Shown one piece after another: positions 1 to 7,768 of a stretch of 64,000 nucleotides of DNA (its first letter is position 1; each line of letters begins with the position of its first letter). A program made the translations under genes and the position numbers. The DNA is from JACKFE01 sp050248735. GTDB taxonomy: Bacteria; Nitrospirota; Nitrospiria; Nitrospirales; UBA8639. The DNA lies in contig JBFWRU010000002.1 in assembly GCA_050248735.1 (NCBI GenBank), positions 124,001 to 188,000 on the forward strand, in the 5' to 3' direction. Under the pieces are notes generated by a model. It ran no database searches. It saw only the letters and a list, made by a program, of their open reading frames with translations, and had not been told where the DNA came from.

Positions 1-263
1 CATTTGATGGGGCGATGAGCCCTGATCACCGGGTATGGGGCTCCTACATTCATGGGGTCTTTGATAGTCCGGATTTTCGACGTGTCTGGTTGAATCAGGT
101 GCGTGCACGAAAGAATCTTCCTCCCCTTGAGGTCAGCGTGTCCCGTCTTGTTTCAGCCAGATTGGAGCGGGCGTTGGACCGATGGGCCGATCATCTTGGC
201 GTTCACCTGAATATGAAACCTATTCTTTCCGCTCTGGAAATACCCAACAGCCGGGTGTCTTGA
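1..263 (+). CDS. cobQ: Cobyric acid synthase, C-terminal end (5' truncated by window edge)
   Basis: Only the last 87 codons are present; the reading frame is open from base 3 and stops at the TGA at 261-263. The visible residues include WGSYIHGVFD, the conserved His segment near the end of the glutamine amidotransferase domain of CobQ/CbiP. The family makes four ATP-dependent amidations on adenosylcobyrinate a,c-diamide to give cobyric acid in the cytoplasm. The His of YIHG is expected to belong to the amidotransferase catalytic site. The flanking cobalamin uptake and synthesis genes support the call. The gene faces a convergent neighbour 32 bases downstream. CobB/CbiA shares this domain, but a separate CbiA is encoded at 9790-11178, which makes CobQ more likely. 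Confidence 0.8.
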   Translation, partial: FDGAMSPDHRVWGSYIHGVFDSPDFRRVWLNQVRARKNLPPLEVSVSRLVSARLERALDRWADHLGVHLNMKPILSALEIPNSRVS

Positions 264-295
264 GCGGAAAAATATTCGGCAATCCCCCGTGGACG

Positions 296-1252
296 TTATT
301 GTCCTTGGAGTTTTTTCTTTTCCTCCCGTCGGTTGATCGTATTCTTCTTCCGGATTTGGTCATATTTAATTTTAATCAATTTGTTCTTTTTCGCTAATTC
401 GGCGTATTGGGCCATGATATCTCCATGATCAACTTTTTGGCCCTGAGTCATCTGGAGCATGAATGTGTTGGTAATCGTTTGCTGGGATTCAACCTCGTGC
501 AGCTCGCTTTTCTCTTCCCATTTGAGTGCAAAGTCCTCTTCCATATTCCGCCGTTCCCACTCCCTGATTTTTTCGCCGTTTCTGAATTCGGATACGGTTT
601 GGAGATTCCTGGTTCGAATGGTTTCCACCTCTTTCTGCTCTCTCGTGTTCCATTGTTCTTCCTGTCTGGTGAGTTCTCCTCCGATAGGAGTGGCGAGGAG
701 AGGTTGAGGGTCTTTGGTTAAACCGAGGGAGGCGGCATAATCCATTGCCTTCGAATCCATTTCTTTCAAGAGGGCATGCTTTTGGTCTTCCACGGTCATT
801 TTCTCATTATGCGCAATTTGGGCGGCTTCCTTTTTTAAACGAAAGAGTTCGTCCGAATAGGTCTTGGCGTCTTTTTCCAATTCTTTGAGAGATTCAGGGG
901 TCCATTCTTTCTCTGGCGAGAGAAATAAACCGGTCAATTTTTTCTGGTACTCGGCTTCCGCGTTCGCCATCTTGGCTTTCCGGTCGGCCTCCAGTTCGAC
1001 TTGTTTCAGTTCAAAGTCGAGGTCCAGATCCTTGAGACGACTCTGATATTCCTTTTTGAGATTCCGCGCGAATTCCCTGAAGGATCTGGTCGCATCGGCA
1101 ATTTCCCGGTTACGCTCATTCTTGAGTTCCTGGCGCTCTTTCTGAGCTTCTTGTCGTTGTTTTCGAAGTTCCTTGTCTTCTTTGGTTTCGGCTAGGGCGG
1201 AGGAACCGTTAAACCCCAGGAATAAGAGAAGAATAGGTAAGATGTATTTCAT
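296..1252 (-). CDS. Secreted coiled-coil protein of unknown function
   Basis: The protein has 318 residues. It begins with a clear signal peptide (MKYILPILLLFLGFNGSSALA), after which almost the whole chain is charged and helix-forming, rich in Glu, Lys, Arg and Gln with heptad-like spacing, so a long coiled coil is expected in the periplasm or at the envelope. I chose the ATG at 1252 because AAGGAG lies about nine bases upstream and the signal peptide starts there; an open frame reaches back to 1468 but has no coding character. No catalytic motif or named family is visible. It converges on cobQ and does not look co-transcribed with it. A structural or scaffold role is only a guess. Confidence 0.6.
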   Translation of the reverse strand: MKYILPILLLFLGFNGSSALAETKEDKELRKQRQEAQKERQELKNERNREIADATRSFREFARNLKKEYQSRLKDLDLDFELKQVELEADRKAKMANAEAEYQKKLTGLFLSPEKEWTPESLKELEKDAKTYSDELFRLKKEAAQIAHNEKMTVEDQKHALLKEMDSKAMDYAASLGLTKDPQPLLATPIGGELTRQEEQWNTREQKEVETIRTRNLQTVSEFRNGEKIREWERRNMEEDFALKWEEKSELHEVESQQTITNTFMLQMTQGQKVDHGDIMAQYAELAKKNKLIKIKYDQIRKKNTINRREEKKKLQGQ

Positions 1253-1701
1253 ACTTCGACGCTCCTTTTCCGGCCCGGCCTCCTTTTTGTGGGCCTGGTG
1301 AGTAGTGGAATTCCATCTGGCGTTCTCAATCCCTTGATTCGCCGTGGAAATTTCAGCCGAAATTTTCTTAACGATTTCCCCCGGGCATGTCAAGGAAAAC
1401 GGCAGATTCAAACGAATTCTGTTGGTATTACTTTGGGATTCCGGTATTCGGGATCGATTACAGAGCACACTATTTGAGCCATCATGGGAATCTATGGACT
1501 GAAATTTCCGTCGACTTTTTTCGGGGCCCGTTATTTCGGGAGGCGTTTAGTGAAGGTATTTCATCCGAGGTGAGACACAAACAGGGATTTGCCGGATTTT
1601 CTTCAAGGTGCCAGAATGTGGCCTCAGTGATGTATTTCGCCTGTGGTGGGTATGAGCCTACAAGCGTCTGCCATTTCTCATGACGGTTTTTTTCTCTCAG
1701 A
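1253..1701. other. Intergenic region, no convincing gene
   Basis: These 449 bases separate two divergent genes, so promoters for both should lie here. The open frames present (for example 1387-1683 on the plus strand and 1482-1748 on the minus strand) have codon use unlike the neighbours, with AGG, AGA and CTA, and resemble no family. I see no strong hairpin, RNA gene or repeat. Confidence 0.5.
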
Positions 1702-2550
1702 ATGGTGAATATGGAAACAATATGGATATTGGCTCGACGGGTGGCCAAAGCTTCATATGAGGACGATATTTTTTCCTATGCCGCCCAACTCGGATTTTAT
1801 TTTATGCTGGCGCTCTTTCCAGCGCTATTGGGGATCACGGCGTTACTGGGTATGTTGCCTCCGGAGGTGGTTGTGCCCACCTTGATGCCCTATGCCGAGA
1901 AAATTCTTCCGGCAGATTCCCTTTCCCTCGTCGACCAATATGTCGAACAGTTGGGGCAAGCCGGTGGTGGCGGAGTCTTTTCAATGAGCCTTCTTGGAGC
2001 CTTGTGGGCGGCGTCCTGGGGCATGATGGCCATTATCAACTCTTTGAATGTCGTGTTCAGGGTCCAGGAAACGCGGCCGCTCTGGAAATCATTCTGCATT
2101 GCTATATTGTTAACGGTTGGGGCCGCTGCCTTCGTGATGATCTCTTTGAGTCTCATCCTGGCAGGCAAAACATTGAGTCAATGGGTGGCGGATACAACGG
2201 GATTCGATTGGTGGGTGAATGTGATCTGGTCTGTTTTGCAATGGCCCGTCGTTATTGTCTTATTTTTGACGGCCATTGATCTTATTTATAAGTGGGCACC
2301 CAATAATCTGAAGGATTGGCAGTGGGTGACCCCCGGATCTCTGCTGGCCGTTCTCCTATGGATTTTGCTGTCTGTGGGGTTGAAGGTTCTGGTCGAAAAT
2401 TTTATCAATTATCACCTGGTGTATGGATCCATCACCGGAGTGATTATTCTCATGATGTGGCTGTATCTGAGTGGACTGTCACTATTGATCGGAGGAGAAC
2501 TCAACGCAGTTCTTCATAAATCGGAAATCCAACGCAATGGTTCTGATTAA
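1702..2550 (+). CDS. YihY/BrkB-family inner membrane protein
   Basis: The protein has 282 residues. It has the layout of the YihY/virulence factor BrkB family, formerly annotated ribonuclease BN: an N-terminal helix followed by the family segment SYAAQLGFYFMLALFPALL, then several hydrophobic segments (roughly 30-55, 95-115, 130-155, 175-200, 210-235 and 240-265). The end carries the typical GSITGVIILMMWLYLSGLSL segment and GGELNA. The family sits in the inner membrane; its biochemical function is not settled and the RNase assignment was withdrawn. The start at 1702 has no strong ribosome binding site; the ATG three codons later is an alternative. It stands alone, followed by a TolC-type gene 67 bases downstream. 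Confidence 0.85.
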   Translation: MVNMETIWILARRVAKASYEDDIFSYAAQLGFYFMLALFPALLGITALLGMLPPEVVVPTLMPYAEKILPADSLSLVDQYVEQLGQAGGGGVFSMSLLGALWAASWGMMAIINSLNVVFRVQETRPLWKSFCIAILLTVGAAAFVMISLSLILAGKTLSQWVADTTGFDWWVNVIWSVLQWPVVIVLFLTAIDLIYKWAPNNLKDWQWVTPGSLLAVLLWILLSVGLKVLVENFINYHLVYGSITGVIILMMWLYLSGLSLLIGGELNAVLHKSEIQRNGSD

Positions 2551-2617
2551 TCATTAACCCTTCCCTTTCAGGGAAAATGACGGCTAAGGTTGGGATGGAA
2601 AAGGAGACGGAAAGAAG

Positions 2618-3961
2618 ATGGGTAACACGTTTCAAGCGATGATTCCACAGCAGGGAACCCTGGATCGTTCCCCTCGACCATGGGGGCTGGCCCTGTCTGT
2701 CTTTGTCATCCTGGTCTTTGTCATGCATTCGGTCGGCAGGGCGGAACCGGGGATTCCGGCGTCCGGCGGTGGAGATGGCCCCGTTGTCCGGATCACACTT
2801 TCCGAAGCTCTGGATATGTTTTTGAAACAAAACTTTGCAGTCATGGTTGGGAAATTCGGCATCGAAACAGCCAAAGCCAGGGAATTGACGGCTCGTCTTT
2901 TCCCCAATCCTGAACTTTCTGTTGGATTATTCAGCTCTGTCACACAGGGATGTAATACGGCCCGGTGCGGAGGGGTGATGCCGCAAATCAGTCAGTTATT
3001 CCTGATCGCGGGGAAACGGGGATATGCCATTGAAAGTGCGGCTCTTGGTACGGCAGGGGCCGGAGCAGAATTTGAAGATGCCGTTCGTCAGTTGAGTGCT
3101 ACGGTGAAAGAAACCTATTTTCGGGTTCAGGTGATTCAGGAACATCTGGACGTCGATCGGAAAATCAAGGATCGTCTGGATAATCTCATTTACGAAACGT
3201 CGATCGATCCACAACTGAAGATTGCGGAGCGGAAACAAATTCGTCTGGAATTGCTGGCGGTTAAAGCTGAAAGGGAAGTCATAAAAGATTTACGGGACCT
3301 CGGGGAGGCCGGCCTTGATCTTCGAATCCTACTGGGCTTGAACCCTGAGGTTCACCTTGTTTTAGTGTCCCCCCTGGTCTATAAGCAGATTGAGCCGGAT
3401 TTTCAGGCTCTGCGAGATGCCCTGATCACTGCCAGGCCGGATTTGCGGGCGAAGCGCTTATTGTCCGAGCGGAAGAAGGCGGAGTTCAAGCTGGCCAAAG
3501 CCTTTCAGTATCCGGATGTGTCCGTCGGAGCGGGCATTATGCTTCAGGGACCTCAGGGGCCTGACAATCAACAGCAATATAATGTCGGCCTCAGTGTGCC
3601 GTTACCTATTTTCGATCGAAATCAAGGAGGCATCCTTCAGGCAGAAACAGCCATCCAGGTGGCTGATGCCGAGTATCGGCGCGCCCTGAACCAGGCGTTC
3701 AACGAATTAGACCGTTCGTATCACCGGTTTCTGGAAAATCGGCGATTGGTTCAAGTGTATCAAAAGGGAGTCCTCGAACGGGCACTGACCCTGCTGGAGA
3801 TAGCGCAACACGATCGGGAAAAAGGACAGCTGGGTATATTGGAATTAGTCGATGCGGTGCGGGCGGCGCACGAAACAAAAGAAGATTATCTTGATACTTT
3901 GTTCTCGTACCATCGTGCGGTGATACGGTTGGAAAATGCCGCAGGGCAGGTTATGCATTAA
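2618..3961 (+). CDS. TolC-family outer membrane efflux protein (CzcC/CusC-like)
   Basis: The protein has 447 residues. A signal segment (about 20-42) is followed by two repeats of the outer-membrane efflux protein fold. Typical segments include the N-terminal LSEALDMFLKQN, the glycine-containing first hairpin with NPELSVG, and the second repeat with LPIFDRNQGGI and a long helix ending in RLENAAGQ. Such proteins form trimeric channels across the outer membrane and periplasm for RND or ABC exporters, in this subgroup often for metals. The ATG is supported by AAGGAG about ten bases upstream. No inner-membrane pump or adaptor gene is adjacent; the next element is a cobalamin riboswitch. The partner must lie elsewhere, so the substrate cannot be deduced. 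Two Cys in CNTARC are a local oddity. Confidence 0.8.
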   Translation: MGNTFQAMIPQQGTLDRSPRPWGLALSVFVILVFVMHSVGRAEPGIPASGGGDGPVVRITLSEALDMFLKQNFAVMVGKFGIETAKARELTARLFPNPELSVGLFSSVTQGCNTARCGGVMPQISQLFLIAGKRGYAIESAALGTAGAGAEFEDAVRQLSATVKETYFRVQVIQEHLDVDRKIKDRLDNLIYETSIDPQLKIAERKQIRLELLAVKAEREVIKDLRDLGEAGLDLRILLGLNPEVHLVLVSPLVYKQIEPDFQALRDALITARPDLRAKRLLSERKKAEFKLAKAFQYPDVSVGAGIMLQGPQGPDNQQQYNVGLSVPLPIFDRNQGGILQAETAIQVADAEYRRALNQAFNELDRSYHRFLENRRLVQVYQKGVLERALTLLEIAQHDREKGQLGILELVDAVRAAHETKEDYLDTLFSYHRAVIRLENAAGQVMH

Positions 3962-3971
3962 TGGCCTTTTC

Positions 3972-4001
3972 TTGACAAAGGGCGTTCAAGCCACCTACAT
4001 T
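3972..4001 (+). promoter_or_regulatory. Sigma-70-type promoter before the first B12 riboswitch
   Basis: A perfect -35 hexamer TTGACA at 3972-3977 is separated by 18 bases from TACATT at 3996-4001 (four of six matches to TATAAT). It lies just upstream of the riboswitch, where the leader transcript should begin. Seen in sequence; activity is inferred. Confidence 0.55.
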
Positions 4002-4004
4002 CAA

Positions 4005-4229
4005 CCAAAAAAGAAGCGGAGCACATGAAGGGAAGCGGGTGACAATCCCGCGCGGTCCCGCCGCTGTAACTGGGGACGAACCCCGCATCGCCACTATCCG
4101 AAGAAAGAAAAAGTTAAACGGGAAAAGTCAGAAGGGTCTTCTCCTTCTCACATTTTCCCTCTCACTTTTTTCTTCCTTTTGATGGGAAGGCGCGGATAGT
4201 AGGTTATAACCCGGAAGCCAGAATACCTC
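4005..4229 (+). promoter_or_regulatory. Cobalamin riboswitch controlling btuFCD
   Basis: The aptamer core is recognisable in order: GAAGGGAAGCGGGTGACAAT, the CGCGGTCCCGCCGCTGTAAC segment, the B12-box region with GCCACT, then GGGAAGGCGCGGATAGT and the closing CCGGAAGCCAGAATACC. Between the B12-box half and GGGAAGGC there is an extra arm of about 80 bases that folds on itself: GGGAAAAGT and AGAAGG (about 4121-4136) pair with CCTTCT and ACATTTTCCC. The element lies in the leader of btuF, so coenzyme B12 should repress uptake genes. A 10-base palindrome CCCTCGAGGG at about 4252-4261, shortly before the coding start, may be part of the expression platform (inference). Confidence 0.92.
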
Positions 4230-4278
4230 ATGTGATCCTGAACCGAATGTTCCCTCGAGGGCTGGGGAATTGGTGAGG

Positions 4279-5388
4279 ATGAAGAATCGGGTGCAATCCT
4301 CAAGGTTACACAAGCCTTGGGGATTTTTTATTTTGGGCCGAATGTGCCATCGCCGCTTGGTTTTCGCCATGGGATGGAGCGGAATTCTGTTGTGGTGCTT
4401 GGTTCTTTCGGTTGTCTTGGCCAATGGGCCGGAAAGTGAATCCATGAAGCGGCGCCAGCAAGGTATTTTGACTGGCATGCCCTTTATGTCCAATATCGCG
4501 CCGCGTACCTTTGTGGATGATTTGGACCGGAAGCTGTATCTGGCCAAGCCTCCGACCCGGATCGTCTCTCTGGCGCCGAGTATCACCGAAATTCTCTTTG
4601 CGATCGGATTGGACCACGAAATTGTCGGAGTGACCGACTTTTGTAACTACCCTCCGGCTGCCCTCACCAAACCCAAGGTGGCTTATTCCCAACCGAATCT
4701 GGAAGCCGTGGTGGCGCTTCAACCGCAACTCGTCTTGGCTCCTGAATCCTTTCTCCGTGCCGATTTGCTCGACAAGTTGGATCAACTCAAGATTCCGACC
4801 TTTATCATGGAGTCCCACTCGGTCGAGGGCATCTTTTCGCATATGCAAGTTTTGGGGCGCATGTTGGGTCGGTCACCACAAGCGAATGAACAGGCTGCAC
4901 GGCTCCGGCAAGAAGTGGCGCATCTGACTCAACAACTGGAGGGGCAGCCCAGGCCGACCCTCCTCTATGTCTTGAATTCGAATCCCTTGATGACCGTGGG
5001 ACCCGGAAGTTTTATTCATCATTTGTTTGAATTAGCCGGTGCCAGAAATGCCGCCGAACGGGCAGATGCCCCCTATCCGCGTCTCACGATGGAAGAGGTA
5101 TTGAAACAAAATCCCGACATTTTATTATTTCCCGTGGGTGAACATGAAGCGATTCCTCAAGCCGACCAGGATGCTTGGAAACGATGGGATTCCTTGAATG
5201 CGGTTCGGCAGGGACGCCTCGTACAAATCCGTAGTGATTTATTGAATCGCCCTGGTCCTCGTGTGGTTGAGGCCCTCAAGGCTTTGGTGCAGCTCATTCA
5301 TCCTGAGCTTTCGTTAACGGAACGCCCAGAACATGCCGTTAAAAGTCAGAGCCCATCTGCCCCTCCAACATATTCCCCCCCGCAATGA
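4279..5388 (+). CDS. btuF: Cobalamin ABC transporter, periplasmic binding protein
   Basis: This is a helical-backbone metal/cobalamin-binding protein of the BtuF/FecB type, 369 residues from the ATG at 4279. After a hydrophobic export segment (about 28-50) the fold starts with RIVSLAPSITEILFAIG and continues with IVGVTDFCNYP, the usual opening of corrinoid-binding members, then LEAVVALQPQLVLAP. It would capture vitamin B12 in the periplasm and deliver it to BtuCD. It lies directly behind a cobalamin riboswitch and overlaps btuC by four bases (ATGA), which supports the cobalamin assignment over iron siderophores. The N terminus is long; in-frame alternatives are TTG 4270, GTG 4273, ATG 4342 and ATG 4369. 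The last 25 residues form a Pro/Ser-rich tail beyond the normal fold. Confidence 0.85.
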   Translation: MKNRVQSSRLHKPWGFFILGRMCHRRLVFAMGWSGILLWCLVLSVVLANGPESESMKRRQQGILTGMPFMSNIAPRTFVDDLDRKLYLAKPPTRIVSLAPSITEILFAIGLDHEIVGVTDFCNYPPAALTKPKVAYSQPNLEAVVALQPQLVLAPESFLRADLLDKLDQLKIPTFIMESHSVEGIFSHMQVLGRMLGRSPQANEQAARLRQEVAHLTQQLEGQPRPTLLYVLNSNPLMTVGPGSFIHHLFELAGARNAAERADAPYPRLTMEEVLKQNPDILLFPVGEHEAIPQADQDAWKRWDSLNAVRQGRLVQIRSDLLNRPGPRVVEALKALVQLIHPELSLTERPEHAVKSQSPSAPPTYSPPQ

Positions 5389-6548
5389 AAACCGCTTCAC
5401 CACCTTCTTCACTTTCCGGTGCCGATTCTTCCACGGCTTCTGTCCAGCGGATAGAACGGCCGGTGAGAAATTTGATATCCCAGCATCCACGGGTAGAGCA
5501 GGTCATGGCGTTGTCCCTTCGCCGATGGTGTCTGTGGATGCTGATGGGCGGCGGTTTAGCCGGAGTGATCTTCCTGGTCTGTTTGAGTTTCGGAAGCGAA
5601 CCCATTCATTTTTCACGGATCCTGAGTGTGTTTCTGCAAGCGGTGGTTGGTGAGCCTTCCAACCTATCCCCAGGTGATCCATCGGAAGTGATCCTTCTGC
5701 ACGTGCGGCTTCCCCGGCTGATGTTAGCCTTTTTTGTAGGCGGGAGCCTTTCGATGGTGGGAGTAGCTTTGCAGGCGCTCTTGCGGAATCCCTTGGCTGA
5801 TCCTTTTATCATTGGGATTTCCAGCGGCGCAGCGCTTGGGGCTGCCATGGCATTGTTGCTTGGCTTGGGTGCGGCGGTGGGTACTGTTTCCGCCTTACCT
5901 GTGTGTGCGTTCTTGGGAGCGTTGGGTTCGTTATTGTTGGTGTATCGTCTTTCGGCGACTCATGCGGGGTTTTCGGTGTATACCTTGTTGTTGGCCGGGG
6001 TGGTGGTGAATGCGATCTTCTCGGCGTTCATTTTATTCTTAACCAGCGTGGCTGATCCCAATAAGACCTTTGGGATGTATGCCTGGCTTATGGGAACGCT
6101 CACGGGGCCGGATTTTGTCACCTTGATGATCCTGGGAGGATATTTGGTTCTTGGGCTTGGCTTCCTGGCAGCCAAGGCACAAGCTCTGAATTTGATGACC
6201 CTCGGAGAAGAAACGGCTCGTTCTCTTGGAGTGGAAGTGGAGCGTGTAAAAAAAATCGTGTTTCTCATGTCGGCCTTGGTGACCGGAGCTGTGGTGGCCT
6301 TTAGCGGATTGATCGGGTTTGTCGGGCTGATTGTTCCGCATGCCATCAGACTTGGGGTGAGTGCGGATCATCGCTTATTGATGCCCTTGTCGGGATTGGT
6401 CGGCGGGGCCTTTTTAATGGTGGCGGATACGGTAGCCCGTACGCTTCTCAGTCCCATTGAATTGCCGGTCGGTGTGGTGACGGCTCTGGTGGGCGGTCCG
6501 ATCTTTTTGTATTTACTCATGCAACGCCGGGTTGGGCGGTTCGGATGA
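5385..6548 (+). CDS. btuC: Cobalamin ABC transporter permease
   Basis: The protein has 387 residues and belongs to the FecCD/BtuC permease family, normally about 320-350 residues with ten membrane helices. The family segments are present: RLPRLMLAFFVGGSLSMVGV near residue 110, the following QALLRNPLADPFIIGISSGA, and late in the chain GLIGFVGLIVPHAIRLGV, the segment that contacts the ATPase. It forms the inner-membrane channel for corrinoids. About 50 extra hydrophilic residues precede the first helix; the Met at about residue 42 is a possible shorter start, but the ATGA overlap with btuF favours the long form. It overlaps btuD by four bases, so btuF, btuC and btuD are translationally coupled. 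Confidence 0.88.
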   Translation: MKTASPPSSLSGADSSTASVQRIERPVRNLISQHPRVEQVMALSLRRWCLWMLMGGGLAGVIFLVCLSFGSEPIHFSRILSVFLQAVVGEPSNLSPGDPSEVILLHVRLPRLMLAFFVGGSLSMVGVALQALLRNPLADPFIIGISSGAALGAAMALLLGLGAAVGTVSALPVCAFLGALGSLLLVYRLSATHAGFSVYTLLLAGVVVNAIFSAFILFLTSVADPNKTFGMYAWLMGTLTGPDFVTLMILGGYLVLGLGFLAAKAQALNLMTLGEETARSLGVEVERVKKIVFLMSALVTGAVVAFSGLIGFVGLIVPHAIRLGVSADHRLLMPLSGLVGGAFLMVADTVARTLLSPIELPVGVVTALVGGPIFLYLLMQRRVGRFG

Positions 6549-7384
6549 ATGAGATAATGACACAGGTCACGTCATCATCTCAGCCAGCGCTATTTTTAAA
6601 GGACGTGTCTTTTAGCTATACCAGGATGAACCACGACCGGCCCAAGCCGGTCCTGAACCGTATCCACGCTCGCGTTTCTGTCGGAAGTCTCGTGGGGGTT
6701 TTGGGCCCCAATGGATCAGGGAAAAGTACCTTACTCAAGCTCCTGGCTCGGCTATTGAAACCCCAAGAGGGATCCATAGAAGTATTCGGAAAGCCTTTGG
6801 AGCAATTGACTGCGAGTGACCTGGCGACATGCGTGGCCTTTGTTCCTCAGGAAACCTTGCAGGTGTTTCCTTTTACAATCGGGGAAATGGTGTTGATGGG
6901 ACGATCCCCTCATCATCAGGGATGGGGTGGCTGGCATTGGGAAGATCGGGAAGATCGGGAGATTGCCGCTACAGCTATGGAGGAACTGGATGTTCTGCAC
7001 CTGAGCAGCCGATTGGTCTCCGATGTCTCCGGTGGAGAGCGGCAGCGCGCGGTCATTGCCCGCGCTTTGGCGCAACAACCGCAAGTGCTGTTATTGGACG
7101 AACCGACCGCGTTTTTGGACCTGCATCATCAGTTGGATATTGCCAAAATTTTGCGTCGATTGAATCAGGAACGAGGTCTCACCGTGGTGCTGGTATCCCA
7201 TGATGTGAATTTGGCTAGCCAATATTGCGATGCGATTGTGCTTTTGCACGAAGGGCGAATCGTTAAAGAGGGACCCCCGGATTCGGTGATCCGTGAAGAC
7301 GTGCTTTGCGACGTATATGGGTGTCCGGTACTGGTGGACCGGCATCCGCAATCGGGACTGCCCCGGGTCACGTTACCGGTGTAA
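6545..7384 (+). CDS. btuD: Cobalamin ABC transporter ATP-binding protein
   Basis: The protein has 279 residues and is a complete ABC ATPase. The Walker A motif GPNGSGKST is at 54-62, the Q-loop is near PQET at 101-104, the signature VSGGERQR at 161-168, Walker B with LLLDEPTAFLD at 182-192, and the switch His is in LVSHDVNL near 215. It belongs to the FecE/BtuD subgroup and powers BtuC-mediated import of B12 in the cytoplasm. It overlaps btuC by four bases and is the last gene of the riboswitch-controlled unit. After its stop about 110 bases precede the second riboswitch, so btuB appears to be transcribed from its own leader. Confidence 0.9.
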   Translation: MNEIMTQVTSSSQPALFLKDVSFSYTRMNHDRPKPVLNRIHARVSVGSLVGVLGPNGSGKSTLLKLLARLLKPQEGSIEVFGKPLEQLTASDLATCVAFVPQETLQVFPFTIGEMVLMGRSPHHQGWGGWHWEDREDREIAATAMEELDVLHLSSRLVSDVSGGERQRAVIARALAQQPQVLLLDEPTAFLDLHHQLDIAKILRRLNQERGLTVVLVSHDVNLASQYCDAIVLLHEGRIVKEGPPDSVIREDVLCDVYGCPVLVDRHPQSGLPRVTLPV

Positions 7385-7449
7385 ATTCTCCAGTGAAACA
7401 CCTTGGGAGCCACCAGGGGAGTGAAGGCAGTCAGGTGTCCATGCCCGAT

Positions 7450-7479
7450 TTGTCGGGTATTTCTTTCAACCGTTATTTT
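7450..7479 (+). promoter_or_regulatory. Possible promoter before the second B12 riboswitch
   Basis: TTGTCG at 7450-7455 and TATTTT at 7474-7479 are separated by 18 bases. Each hexamer matches the sigma-70 consensus at four of six positions. The position just ahead of the riboswitch is right, but the match is weak. Confidence 0.3.
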
Positions 7480-7494
7480 AACAAGGAGGAGGGT

Positions 7495-7720
7495 TCTTTA
7501 CCGGAATTTTGACGGTTGTGACGGGGAAGCTGGTGACAATCCAGCACGGTGCCGCCACTGTGAGCGGGGAGTAATTCTGCACAAGGCCACTGTCCGAGGA
7601 CGTTAAAGGTTAAAAGAGAAAAGTCAGAAGGTTCTTCTACTTCTCACAATTCACTTTTTACATTTTACGAGGGTTGGATGGGAAGGCGCAGAGGAGCTGC
7701 GATCCGCAAGTCAGGAGACC
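7495..7720 (+). promoter_or_regulatory. Cobalamin riboswitch controlling btuB and cbiA
   Basis: The conserved aptamer blocks occur in order: GGGGAAGCTGGTGACAATCC, the CACGGTGCCGCCACTGTGAG segment, AGGCCACTGTCCG, then GGGAAGGCGCAG and CCGCAAGTCAGGAGACC at the 3' end. Here too an extra AT-rich arm (about 7600-7670) interrupts the core before GGGAAGGC. It shares the run GAAAAGTCAGAAGG and the TCTTCT...CTTCTCACA half with the first riboswitch. It sits about 50 bases before the btuB start, where it should turn off btuB expression at high B12. It is distinct from the first copy in the rest of its sequence. Confidence 0.92.
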
Positions 7721-7768
7721 CAACAGCCAGTCGCTTCCATAAAACCCCTTCGAGCGAGAGGGAGGTGG

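Noticed and set aside
1387..1683. 98-codon plus-strand open frame in the 1253-1701 gap
   Set aside because: Codon use with AGG, AGA and CTA is unlike the neighbours, there is no ribosome binding site and no family resemblance.
4128..4586. 152-codon minus-strand open frame
   Set aside because: It lies across the riboswitch and the btuF start on the other strand, with no coding character; it is a shadow frame.
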